A DNA stretch of 43,474 bases from Haplosporangium gracile (lineage: Eukaryota > Mortierellomycota > Mortierellomycetes > Mortierellales > Mortierellaceae): NCBI GenBank assembly GCA_015499985.1, contig JAAAUF010000007.1, positions 1 through 43,474 of the forward strand, in the 5' to 3' direction. The notes below the pieces were generated by a model. It was not told the DNA's origin, made no database searches, and saw nothing but the letters and a program-made list of their open reading frames with translations. A program made the translations under genes and the position numbers. This document shows positions 10,701-21,557 of the stretch, piece after piece. The first letter of the stretch is position 1. Each line of letters begins with the position of its first letter.

Positions 10701-13072
10701 TGGATCCTGTGGGTTCCGATTCTGCGTCTGATGTTGCAGCCTCGGTTGATCTCTGTTGCTTGTTCTGCGGCTCCTTGTCCTTTCCTTGCTCCAGAGTAGT
10801 GTTGAAGGGTTTTGCTGTTACTGGAGTAGTGTGACCGTTGGGTATAATAGGACTTTCCATGGCATCAGCAGCATGCGCCTCTGCCTGTGCCAACGTCGTC
10901 GCACCTTTTTTGATCGCAAGTGGAGTCGCCTTGACAGCCCCATTCCTATTGCTCACATCTGATTGAGATGAACTCGCGGGTTTGGCACTGTTAACCTGTG
11001 AGTTGTCCCTGGGGAGTGGCTCGTGAAAGGAGACCCTTTGGCCCATACGGTCCTGTCGAATCGGGACAGACGGTACTCCGACCATGGAAGCCTTTCCCGG
11101 GGATTGCCGACTTAAAACTCGCGACGGAGAACTCGATCCTACATGGTGAGTGTTCTCGAGTGAAGAAGGCTGGCTGGCTTCGGTTTCGTACGCAAATGGC
11201 AAGCTGGGGGCAACCATCGAGTCGCTGGACAAGGGGCGAGTTGGTTTAGGTGAGCGTGGCCTCGTGGCTGCAAGCCGTGGGTTGATTTGCTCTGCGGCAA
11301 GTAGCTCGACCAACTCGGACAGAACAATGTCCATCTGGGGTCTATTCTGGGGCAGTCCGTCCCAACATCGCCTATAGAGCATCTCGTATTCGACGGCTGT
11401 TCCCGGTATAGTCTTCTCACGAACTCCTGCAATAATGTTGACGGCCAACATGACATCCTGCAGCTGCGCCTCAAAGGGAATTACACAGCTCGAGAGCTCC
11501 CAAAGGATGACGCCCAGACTGTAGATGTCGCACTTAGCCGTATATGTGATCGAGGGGTTCTGCATCCGCTCTGGGGCGACATAAGGCACGACGCCAAAGA
11601 GACCGGCCTTGGTAGTATAGATAGTTTTGTTGACAGACTTGCTGAGACCAAAATCGGTGATCAATGCTTTTCCGCCAGTGTCGATGAGAATGTTACGAGA
11701 GTGCAAGTCGGTGTGGAAAATGTTTTCGCGGTGGATAAAGTCGAGTCCGCTGGCAACCTCCCAGGCAAGGCGGTATTTGGTCAGCCAGGAAATGGCGACG
11801 TTCTGGGTCTCAAGATAGTCCTGTAGACAACCATTTTCTGCAAACTGCATAACGATGCAGGTGTCGTGGGTGAGGGGGTGTTTCGTGATGCCAAAGAACT
11901 TGACGATATAATTGGAATCGTGGACCTGTTTGTGCATCTTAAGCTATGAGCGAGTGAATAATAAGGTGTACAGGCATGATCAGAAAGTTGTACCCGGAGC
12001 ATGGTGACAGAAAAGATGCAGAGAGCACAAATTGAAAAAAAAAGAAGTGAGTGGAGAAATGGTTGGTAAGAATGAAGAAAACAAAAGAAGGGTCTGAAGA
12101 GCCTGTAATGGCAATCAAAGTCCAATGCGGCTAAATCCAGCGGGGTATGTGCAAGAAGGGATGGCATATAATAAATGCCAATGGCGCACACCCACGAGTG
12201 GTTGGCGGAGATTGCATGTGCGCCCACGAGTGTATCTTCTTTTGGTAGAATCATTTGTGGCCATCCCAATTTGCGTCTGGAGGCGTCGTTCCTGTATCCC
12301 ATTTGGGCCCCTCTCTCTATCGGTTCCTCCACGGAAGAAAGAAAAAAAATAAAAAGAAACAAACAAACAATGCAGCAAAGAGCGAAAAGAGGCAAAGGGC
12401 AAATGAAGGCAAGGAGTACATACAGAACAACTAATGAGCATTTTCTCTATCTTGTCCTCTCTTTTGTCAGTCTTTCTTTCTTACTTTTTTTTTTTCCATC
12501 TCGCTCTCGTTCGTTCCCTCTTCCTTCGGGGTTATATCACAGATTCACCATTGAGCACTGCCATGCGCTTTCTTATTTTGAGTAAGCACACACACATCTT
12601 GCCTAATGGTATACGGATGAATGTATAATGTGTTTTTTTTTTCTTTTGGAGTTGATATTGTTGTATTAATTGTTGGCAAGGTAAGAAAACAATAAAGAAA
12701 GAACAAAAGAATGGCCGAGACGCCCATCAACGTAGTATAAAAAATAAGCGCAACCAAAAAGTGAGACTGATAAACGTGTAATTGATGATTGATGGGATGT
12801 GGCATAGAACACATAGGAAGACGGGGTGGCACATGTCTTACCTCCTTGATAAGGTCGTTGGTATTGTGCTGTTCCTTGATGGCAACATGCATATTACGCC
12901 ATGCGCCCAGATGGATGGTGCCCGACCCGCCCTTGGCGACATTATACTTGACTTTGCTGATTTCTGAAAACGGGATCAGCCGGACATGCTTGTCCTTGAC
13001 CGCATTCTTTAGCCATTCCTCGGCGCGGTTGTTCTTCTTCACCTGAGCCGACTGGGTCCGGTCATTCACCAT
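7703..13072 (-). CDS. Protein kinase with proline-rich linker and C-terminal ankyrin repeats
   Basis: Three exons on the minus strand, 13072-12842, 11943-9321 and 9234-7703, splice in phase into 1,461 residues. Exon 1 starts MVNDR and carries the glycine loop GGSGTIHLG (residues 48-56) and VAIKE with ATP-binding Lys66. Exon 2 has HTDLHSRN (Asp156, in place of the usual HRD), DFG (Asp174), APERM and DIYSLGVILWELSS, a TKL/tyrosine-kinase-like pattern. Residues about 320-985 are Pro/Ser-rich, with runs such as PPPPPGAM typical of SH3 or profilin ligands, and a glutamine run. Exon 3 opens with Ser/Thr runs and then ankyrin repeats (NGTTVLHYVC, RTPLIVLLQN, RGADVNALDARKATPLHVLL, RNALMIAA) with an internal polyQ. 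The kinase is probably active; its targets and location are unknown. Intron 1 is 898 nt, long for this region. The purine-rich plus strand upstream of 13072 is its CT-rich leader. Confidence 0.85.
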
Positions 13073-13650
13073 GACTATGGTGGCTATTCACGGCTGTGGA
13101 CAAAAAGTTATTGTTGTTTCTTGGAACAGGCAAGGGAGGAAAAGGAGGAGGCGTTGGTGTGAACGAAAGGAGGGGAGGAGGTAGTGTCCGATTGGATGGG
13201 ATGGTTTCCTAGGGAGTGAAAGTCGGGTAGCAGGGTTGATAGTAATAAGGAAAGTTGAACGATAGGGATGGAGTGTGAAAAGAAAGAAATGAGGGAGTTT
13301 GATAGAATGGCGAGTGGTCACGACGGGCGTAAAAAAAAAAAAAAAAAGGACGGAAGAGAGGGACTCGTTATTTTTGTCTTTTTCTTTTAACTTTGTGCGG
13401 TGATGTGGGATGGTCTGTGGAATGAGACAAAAGGGTGGAGCGAAGTGGATGAGAGGGAGGAGGCGGAAGAGGAAGAGGAAGAGCGATTAGAATCAATCGG
13501 TGACCGAGGAAGAGGATGGGAGTGGGAGAAAGGAGTGGAGAAAAGAATAAAAGGGGATAGGAAAAACGAAGGAGGAAAGAAGGAAGTGGAAAAGAAGTAT
13601 AACAAAGAAGGAAAGTAGAAAGGTGTGTGGGCTGGGTAAGGAATTAAAGA
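13073..13650 (-). promoter_or_regulatory. CT-rich leader/promoter region of the kinase-ankyrin gene
   Basis: On the minus strand this is an extended polypyrimidine region. The plus strand is almost pure A/G over 13440-13620, with an A run at 13331-13347. Such tracts often mark 5' leaders and core promoters in filamentous fungi. No TATA box or defined factor site is claimed. Confidence 0.4.
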
Positions 13651-16600
13651 AGGATGTTGAGCCAGTGGCGGGGTAAAGAAGGAAGAACAGACAAAGATGG
13701 CGAAAGAAGAAGGTGGTTTCTAATTACCGTGGAAAGTGTATGTGGGGAGAATGAATACAGCGACGAAGAGCAAGATATTCATAGGATGCAGAACGCAAAT
13801 TCAGCTAGCAATTGACCAAGGAGGACCAGGATACAGCGAAACGAAAGAGACGTAGGGAAAGAAAGAGAGACAACGAGGATGGACAATTGAAGTTATGGCG
13901 GCGAGGACAAGAGAGGATGGATCAATTGGTTGTTTGTTTGCTTAAATTGAATGCTTGGAGTTTTAGTTGGTTGCATGTGGCGGAGGGACATGATTGTCCC
14001 TAGTTTCGAATTGACCAACAAAAAAAAAGGATAAGACAACACGAAAAAGAAGGTTGAGTTTCAATCGACCAAGACCAAGACCTAGGCAGCAAACATGACA
14101 GCACAAGAAGAAAAGCAAACTATCGCGACAACAAACAAAAAGCAAGAACAACAACACTTTTCTCAACCATCCTGCCGCTATTTCAGATATTGTTAATGCC
14201 CTTTTGCTACTTGTCCTTTCCTTGTCTATCTTTGCTTGCCTACCCGGCCTCCATTCCTTTATGCGTCAGAGATAGGATGCAATGGTGGTCCGTATGTACA
14301 ATACATTGTCGGGATGCGAATCAAGTAGGGGGATCCACAAATGCAAATGCAAACCTTGCAATGCCACTTCCGTCCCTTTCGTCCCGAAACAAAAGAAACA
14401 ACTGTGAAAAAAAAGAAATGGCCAGGGACCACTCTCCATTATAAATGGGCCATTTACTTTCCTGAAAAAACAGTTTTCTTGCCTCTCACATTATGTTCTC
14501 ATTCCCTCGCAGGCATGATGGTAAGGTAACACCTATGCTGAACTCTGTCTCCTCGTCTCCTGATTACACCCTTTTCTCCTCCTTCAATGGTCATCAACAT
14601 CGAATCTTTTTTATGTGCTCCACAAAGAAAAAAAAGGGATCATCATGCTGTCTTTTTTTTCAGCCCTTTTATGCTCGTCTGTCTGCATGCTCCTGGTCTA
14701 CCCAATGCGATTGGTCGTAGACCTCAGAAAAAAAGGGCACAGCTGCCACCACCCATCGGGTGTGTCTATTCCTTGCCTCATCTGTTTTTTTGACCTTTCG
14801 CCTTCTCACTTGCAAGTCGCGTTACTATTCTATCCAAAGAAAATGAAAATTGAAAACAACGAAGCATAAAACAAACAAACATACAAGATGAGCAAAATGC
14901 ACATGTCCATGGTTTGTATTCAACAGGAGTTTCTTCTTTTCCCTTCCCAGGTGAACAGACGTTAGGAAATAACGCAATGCCTCCCCCACTTTGGCCAGAC
15001 GGCAAACAGAGAGAGAGAGAGACAAAAGGGAGAGGGCGGATGGAAGATGACTGATCTCAAATGCATCAAGAGTGTGCGTCGCAGGGTCCTCCTGGTCGAT
15101 CTCCTCCTCCCACAAGACTAGCATTATTACTTTTTTCTGCGGGCATTTCACGAGACAGGACACTGATAGCATATTTCAGAAACCAAGCTAGCAGCATCTG
15201 TCTCTCTTCTCATCTGAAGATGATGATGGCCTACGTGCATTGGCCTTCGGCCCCTCTCATGAGACGAACATACATCGCCAATATGGTTCCACTGACACCG
15301 CGAGAATAAGGCACCAAAAAAATGGTTCCACCGCGAGAGAAAAGGAACCAAAAAAATGGTTCCACTGACACCACGAGAATAAGGCACCAAAAAAATGGTT
15401 CCACCGCGAGAGAAAAGGCACCAAAAAAGTGGATACCATGCGGAAGTTCAGTTCTCACGTCAAGAATAATGGATCACCTACATATTATTTCGTATGTATT
15501 TCACGCGTTCCATCCCGACCAGAGAGTTTAACGTTATTCAGGTTCGAGGAGCAATCTCCATGCTAACAACGAATCCCCTCATCCACTCAATCCCATTCTT
15601 ACTCATATTTTCACGCCTCCCTGAATGGCATTTCAAAACATCTGACGGAGGGAACAACTCTCATTTATTACGCAGAAACGTAAGTAGATTTTCATTCCAT
15701 TCAGGCGCGCGCTTTATTTTGCCTTTCCTTTCCTTCCCCTTCCTCTCTTCCTGTCAACCAATTAACGCAGTATTTTCGGAGAGGTACTCCTCAAATGCAA
15801 ATGCACATGCTGAATGACCCCAACACATTCCTCCGCCTGTTAAATGAGGCAGGGTCGACAGGCGAGCATAATAAATCGATATACCTTTGTCTTCGTACCT
15901 GCTCTCCCTTCTTCCTTTCCGATCTATGTCTTTGCCTTTTGCCTCTCCACCGTTTTTGAACTTATTGGAGCGAACAAACAAAAAGAGCCACATCGCCCGC
16001 CCGCTTACTCTCTGTCCTATAGCACGGGGAGGATGGCCTCTTTTTTCTTCTGGTGGTAGTTATTATGCTCATTTATCTTTTCTTTCCCGGTGCTCTTTCC
16101 AACCAACCCTTTATTTGTGTGATGGGGCAGATGCATGTCCGAGGATCGAGGAAAATTTCCTCACAAGGTGGTTGACGAGACTAGGGTCGACACTGCGAGT
16201 TGTGTGTGCGAGAAAAAGGGAGGCTATTTTCTTTGCTCACATACCTTGCAGTGTCTCCATTTGATTCTCGCTCCTATTGAAGAAAGCTAACAAACAAACA
16301 AGCTTCAGCCTTTGCAGACCCGATCGAGTCCTCTCAATGTCGTAGACACGCAAAAAAAAACAGGGGACCAACAAACAAACCGATTGCTCTCAATGCTTGC
16401 CAAATGGCAAAGCAGATGCATCTCATTTTCTTTTTTTAAGACAGCAAACAGATACAAGACGAAAAACAAAAAAAGAGGTGTTCAAGGAGAAGGGAAAAGC
16501 TGAAAAGTATAGAGAGGATACCACGACTGCCCTCAATATTGCATTATGCGAACCTTGGATAAATGTATTCTTGTTGGTTTATTGGCTCCTCCGTGTTCTG

Positions 16601-17039
16601 TGGTTTTTATTTGTATTTTGTTTGATAAACTGGCGTTCCCATGAAAAACACAAACAAGAAAGGCGCACAACCACACACACGGACACGGACACTCACGCAC
16701 GAAAGTAGTTACCACCCTGAACCCAGGGCAACAAGAAAAGAAAAAAGCAACTTTCCCAGGGTGCATATCCAATCATCCCTGTCAAAAGTTGTCTTTCATC
16801 TATGGAATTGGGTCCGATTGGCTGACAGTAGCAAAAGCAAAGCAAAGCAACGCAAGCGCTAACCAACTCGGACTTGTCATTACAGCTGCAGTATCTTACC
16901 TAAAGTTCTCTCCCGCATTTTGTTCTCGATGTCTAGATCTACATGGAAGAAACCCCATGGAGGAAGAGTTAAGGTTCTAGATCTTGAGTATTTGTTGATG
17001 ACGGCCCATGGGTTTTTATTTACTGATCAAATGCCTAGG
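13651..17039. other. Gene-poor stretch
   Basis: About 3.4 kb without a convincing gene on either strand. Short open frames are low-complexity or purine/pyrimidine-biased and have no recognisable domain. The only clear structure is the 73-bp tandem repeat listed at 15283-15428 and a short (GA)n run near 15008-15022. No tRNA or rRNA was recognised. Confidence 0.5.
15283..15428 (+). repeat. Tandem repeat, two copies of a 73-bp unit
   Basis: ATGGTTCCACTGACACC begins at 15283 and again at 15356, giving a 73-bp period. Each unit is itself a pair of related half-units of 39 and 34 bp, both starting ATGGTTCCAC and ending in a GCACC or GAACC plus A-run. The shorter half contains GGTTCC and GGAACC as an inverted pair, so each can form a small hairpin. 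The copies differ at about two positions, which points to recent duplication. No coding role is evident. Confidence 0.85.
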
Positions 17040-17990
17040 TGGAAGCATTAAAAGCGATCAACATGAGCATGCAGACTCAGCGGAAACAGGTTCGGATGAA
17101 TCCCGGCTTTGAGTCGCTGGGCTGAGATGGTTCGGAACTAACACCTTAAGGACCTCGTGCTCAACTGGAAGCAGAGGGTATTTTAAGACTAAGCAATCTC
17201 CAGACTCTGGGACTCGACCAAGTGGATGGCTCTCAAGGATCATTGATCAAAGTATTGAGAGCGATTGGGATGATGCTGGAGACTTGAACATCATTACAGT
17301 TTTTGGGTTCAAAGTGCGCAATGTCGCCACAGGGCATCGGACACAAGGAAGCAGCGAGACAGGAAGAGGACGAGGCGATGGACTGATATTGGTGTTGTCT
17401 AAGGTCAAGATTTGTTTCTCGAATAATACTGGACCGATACATCTCACCGACTGCTGCCCTAGCCTGCAAGATTTTTACTTTGAGGTCGCGATAACTCAGC
17501 CCGATATGACTCGGTTGGCGAGTTTCCTCAGGAGGTGTCAACCAAAGCTTCGTACTCTGAGGATCAACGGTGGTGGTCGAGTGTCACAGGCTGAAGTAAC
17601 TGTCGTTGAACGGGAGCACTTGACTGACGATTCACGAGGCACTGGATATACGAAGCGTCAGGCATGGGATGTACAGCATTAAAGCGACTCGATCTCAACT
17701 TTGGTTACGGAGCGCAGGACAAGCAGAGGCGACCACAGAGCGACATTGCGCCTGCATCATCTCCAGCACGACTGACTATTGGGGTTAGTATTGTCACCCA
17801 CAGCGGTCCGCTTTCCTTGACGAGATGGCTATAGACGCCAAGGCGCGCCCTGCGGGAAATGTTGAAGATGGTCGAGGATCTAGAACACCTTCAGGTGTTG
17901 ACTTGTTGTTACATCCAGTACACTGGATCGTGCACCCCAAGGGTGGTAGCCTCTTTGGAACCTTGGTACATGTAGAGTAAGTCTGTCGAA
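17040..17990 (+). pseudogene. F-box/LRR-like gene copy, broken (subfamily A)
   Basis: The sequence parallels the intact gene at 18287-19864. 17056-17110 matches its GCGATCAACATGAGCATGCA region almost base for base, and 17450-17560 encodes CCPSLQDFYFEVAITQPDMT and RLASFLRRCQPKLRTLRING, close to CCPNLQQFTVDITVARFDMS and the following segment of the intact copy. The F-box end is missing and stops and shifts break the frame. It lies directly upstream of the intact copy in the same orientation, as expected of a tandem duplicate in decay. Confidence 0.75.
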
Positions 17991-18286
17991 TAGAGTAGCA
18001 CTTTTATTTATTGTCTACAAGTTCCTCAAGGACTTGTTTGTTTTGTGTATCTTTTCATGTCCCCCGACGCGCTGAGATTAGACTTTGGCAAGAAGCACCT
18101 GAGACATTTAGTCACGTGATTATTGTGACTACTTATCTATGGTTAAGGAAAACCAAGTGAAAAAAAGAAAAAAAAAAAAGTGATGGAGCTCATTCCACCG
18201 CCAACGACACAACAAAGGACAATTACAGGACTTCAGCATAAAAGCGGAAGGACCTCAGCATACAAGTAACAAGACCTCGATACTGA

Positions 18287-19864
18287 ATGGGTTCCCGACG
18301 CAAAAATAAGCAACACAAATCACGCGCAAAACCTCCCAGCACTTCCGCCCGGGACACACTCGCGCTACCCGAGATTCTCGCCAGGGTGGGATGGTTTCTA
18401 CCATATCTCTCAGTCCAGGCTGTGACGACCAAGTGGAGCAGTCTAAACAGCGTACGTCGGTTCCAACCCAATACCTTCTACGCTTGCTTCCTGGTCTGCA
18501 AGCTCTGGTACAGGACCTTTCTCCCGATCCTATGGTACGAATACGTCTACGACGAGATGCAACGTGTACCCCCTCGTGTCATTGAGCGATACAGTCTTCT
18601 TTTTCAACGTTTCGACTCGCATGGAGGATGCGATGGTCCATTCAATTGTACCTTGTTAGAGAGCTTGGTCTTGCGGTATGACGATGCATCAAAGGCGATC
18701 AACATGAGCATGCAGACGCAACGGAATTTGATTCGAATGAATCCCGGCATTGGGTTTTTGAGGTGGGAGGGGCCAGAGTCGTCCAAAACGCGGGCACGAT
18801 TAGACGAAGAGGATTTTGAGTTGCTGGACAATATTTGGGATTTGAGGCTTGATCAGTGGAACAGCTACCAGGGATCGTTGGTCAAGGCATTGAGGGCGAT
18901 GGCAAGGACATTGGAGAGATTAGAGCTTTCAAAGGTCCATGGTCTCAAGGAAGGCGATCTTTACACGCAGCAACCTCAAGGACACAAAGGTGGAAAAGGC
19001 TTCAGTGGTGGTGGTGCCGACAAGGGGAGCAGAGGAGAAAGATATGAGTTGGTGTTGCCCAGAGTCAAGATTTTGCGGGTACCGTTTTTTCCACAGAATA
19101 TGGACCTTATTTACCTTGCCGGATGTTGTCCCAACCTTCAGCAGTTCACGGTAGACATTACGGTCGCTCGATTCGACATGAGTCGCCTTGCCAGTCTCCT
19201 CAAAAACCGCTGTCCGCATTTCTCAATTTTAGTCATCAACGACACCCACGACGAGTTGGAGCGCGGATTCTCCATTGAGCCCCTAATCCGAGATTGCTCT
19301 TTGTCTGGACTGAACAGGATCAAGTTTGTGGCCATGACTCCTAGGTACACCGAACGAGACGTCCTCCGCTCAATATTGACCCACTCTGCAACGCTGGAGC
19401 ACATCTATATCGACTACTACTTTGAGCTGCAGGGCGCGTTTGATCCAAGGGAAATTCTCCGAGTGTTGGTTGAGTGTCGCCGACTCAAGACGGGTTCTTT
19501 CGGCGGTGGGACGGGGATGTCGACCCTTGCGACATTAAAGTTTCTGCAAAGTCAGACGTGGGGATGTCAGGGGTTGGAGCAGCTGGAGTTCGATTTCGGG
19601 GACGAGCTGGAAGGAATGGGAGGGGGCCCGCCACGACGATTCCTAATCGATACTGCCAACATTTCAAGCACGACCAGCTTCATGGGCTGGTACCACCATC
19701 CGCAGGACTCGTCCGTCCTTGATGATGAAGCAGACGCGCCGCCCAAGATCTGGCTAAAGGAGCTCTTTGGGATGGTCAAGGGGCTGGACCAGCTTCGGTT
19801 CGTGGCCTTGAATCTCGTTTCCTACAGTCGTTCACCAGACCCTACACTTTCCGTTTCTTGGTAA
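18287..19864 (+). CDS. F-box/LRR-like protein, intact (subfamily A)
   Basis: A single 525-codon exon from ATG 18287 to TAA. After a basic start (MGSRRKNKQHKSRAK) comes an F-box-like segment, LALPEILARVGWFLPYLSVQ, ending with FLVCKLWYRTFLPILW (residues about 27-85). The rest is a run of degenerate leucine-rich strands, including CCPNLQQFTVDI and LKNRCPHFSILVIND. F-box proteins of this layout usually bind Skp1 through the N-terminus and choose ubiquitination targets through the repeats, acting in SCF ligases; the target here is unknown. The C-terminal end is slightly ragged (…SPDPTLSVSW), so a missed intron or earlier truncation is possible. Flanked on both sides by decayed copies in the same orientation. 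Confidence 0.75.
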   Translation: MGSRRKNKQHKSRAKPPSTSARDTLALPEILARVGWFLPYLSVQAVTTKWSSLNSVRRFQPNTFYACFLVCKLWYRTFLPILWYEYVYDEMQRVPPRVIERYSLLFQRFDSHGGCDGPFNCTLLESLVLRYDDASKAINMSMQTQRNLIRMNPGIGFLRWEGPESSKTRARLDEEDFELLDNIWDLRLDQWNSYQGSLVKALRAMARTLERLELSKVHGLKEGDLYTQQPQGHKGGKGFSGGGADKGSRGERYELVLPRVKILRVPFFPQNMDLIYLAGCCPNLQQFTVDITVARFDMSRLASLLKNRCPHFSILVINDTHDELERGFSIEPLIRDCSLSGLNRIKFVAMTPRYTERDVLRSILTHSATLEHIYIDYYFELQGAFDPREILRVLVECRRLKTGSFGGGTGMSTLATLKFLQSQTWGCQGLEQLEFDFGDELEGMGGGPPRRFLIDTANISSTTSFMGWYHHPQDSSVLDDEADAPPKIWLKELFGMVKGLDQLRFVALNLVSYSRSPDPTLSVSW

Positions 19865-20125
19865 TATCCTTAATGTTATTTATTTTCAGAGACCATAGGT
19901 TTTTATGAGTGGTTGGTTGTAGGCATTCTTTTTTCCAGTGGCGGTGTTGGTGGCAACAAGGTGCATGTGCACGTGACATATGACTTTTTCAATGGGTGCC
20001 GTGAAAAGAAAAGGTTGGGATGCTTGTTCATTTTTTACCTCAATACTCGACTCTCACATCACACGGGACCACACACACGCTTCAACATCAGCACTTCAAA
20101 ACAAAGCAGCCATCAACCTTTCAAC

Positions 20126-21510
20126 ATGTCAATGCGGCCAGTCGAGTTGTTCCAAGTAATCGAGCGGATCAGTCACGCTCTCTCCTTCTGGGCAAGCGGG
20201 TGGTACGGTCTGCAACTCTGGTTTCGACCAGAAACCTTCCACAGCTGCTTCCTGGTTTGCAAGATCTGGTACTGCACCTTCCTTTTGACCCTTTGGCGCC
20301 AGTACATATACCAGGAAATGCTGCATGTGCCGCGGAGCGTGATTGAGGGATACAGATCTCTCTGTCGACATTTTAAATCCGACGGTAGGAACGATGGGCC
20401 TTTCCAAAGTACGTTTTGGGCGTTTATGAGCCTGCAGCGCGGTCACCAACCCAAGACGGCCAATATGAGTTTAGCGACTCAATAATAGCTAGTGAAAAAG
20501 AGCCTTGGGCTCGAGATATTGTAGTGGGGTAGAGGCCTGTTGACGGGTATGAGGGACCCCAGCCGTTTGGAAGCAGAGGATTTTGTGTTACTGGACAACA
20601 TCCAGGATTTGCGACTCGGCCAATGGAGTGTTTCTAACGGAGCAATGACCAAGATGTTAGGTTAGATCCCAAGAACGCTAGAGGTATTACCTATCGGGGG
20701 AATCGCTAATTTCAGGGAGAGCGACCTCGTCAGGCAGCCTGGCACGCGTGGAACCGACAAAAATAACATCGGCACACTATGCAAAGGACAAGGAGGAGAA
20801 GAATCCGCATTGGTATTACCCAACGTCAAGGCATTGCGCCATTTGTGTCTTCCAAAACATCAAAGACATTGTCTACCTCGCTGGACACTGTCCCACCTTC
20901 GACCGGTTCAGTTTGGGTCTTGTGATCACAGGATTTGATATAACCTGCCTTGCCAGCACCCTCAAAAACCGCTGCCCGCGCCTTTTCGCTCTGATGATCT
21001 ACAACAGCGACATAGAACACGCAAACAGACAAGGACTTTCCATTAGTTTCCTGATCCAAGGTTGCTCCTTGTCTGGACTGATCAAGATCAACAATTCAGC
21101 CGTGCGCTGCCCTCTGACAAAGACGTCCTCCACTCCGTTTTGGCCCACTCTGCGAACCTAAAATAACGTCGAATATTGCCACGAGTAGAATGGAGCTTTC
21201 GAGGCACGAGATCTTTTTCGGTTGTTTGTCGACTGTCGCCAACTCGAGGTATGCTACCTCGTCGGTGGTGCTGAGAATCGACTCTTGCGGCACTCAGGCT
21301 GTTGAAGAGTGAGCTGTGACAATGTACATGATTACAGGTTCTTGTTCTCAACATTGATACTGATGCTGAGAGTATGCTTACTTGGGGATACGCACCTCGA
21401 CGGCCACGATCATCATCCAAAAGGGGCGACGAAGGACTGGCAAAAATCTCGAGTACGACCAACTTTCCGGGCTGGTATTGTCACTCGGAGAATCTGAGAG
21501 CTGATGCAGA
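20126..21510 (+). pseudogene. F-box/LRR-like gene copy, broken (subfamily A)
   Basis: It opens at an ATG with MSMRPVELFQVIERISHALS and the family box FLVCKIWYCTFLLTLW, matching the intact 18287 copy, then stops at about 20485. Later blocks continue in other frames: VLLDNIQDLRLGQWS near 20600, DIVYLAGHCPTFDRFSLGLV and ASTLKNRCPRLFALMIYNSD (20870-21010), and a nucleotide match to the intact copy's 3' part near 21450-21490. Several stops and shifts show it is dead. Its own upstream region (pyrimidine-rich, CACAC) resembles a former promoter. Confidence 0.75.
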
Positions 21511-21557
21511 AGTCGCACAGTCCAAGGCGGTGCTCTCCTTTATTCATCCCTGAACCC

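Noticed and set aside
13400..13618. Glu/Arg/Lys-rich 72-codon frame
   Set aside because: It is a translation of an almost pure purine tract in the leader of the minus-strand kinase gene.
15231..15458. Repetitive aromatic-rich minus-strand frame that resembles a repeat protein
   Set aside because: It is the translation of the 73-bp tandem repeat; there is no supporting gene structure.
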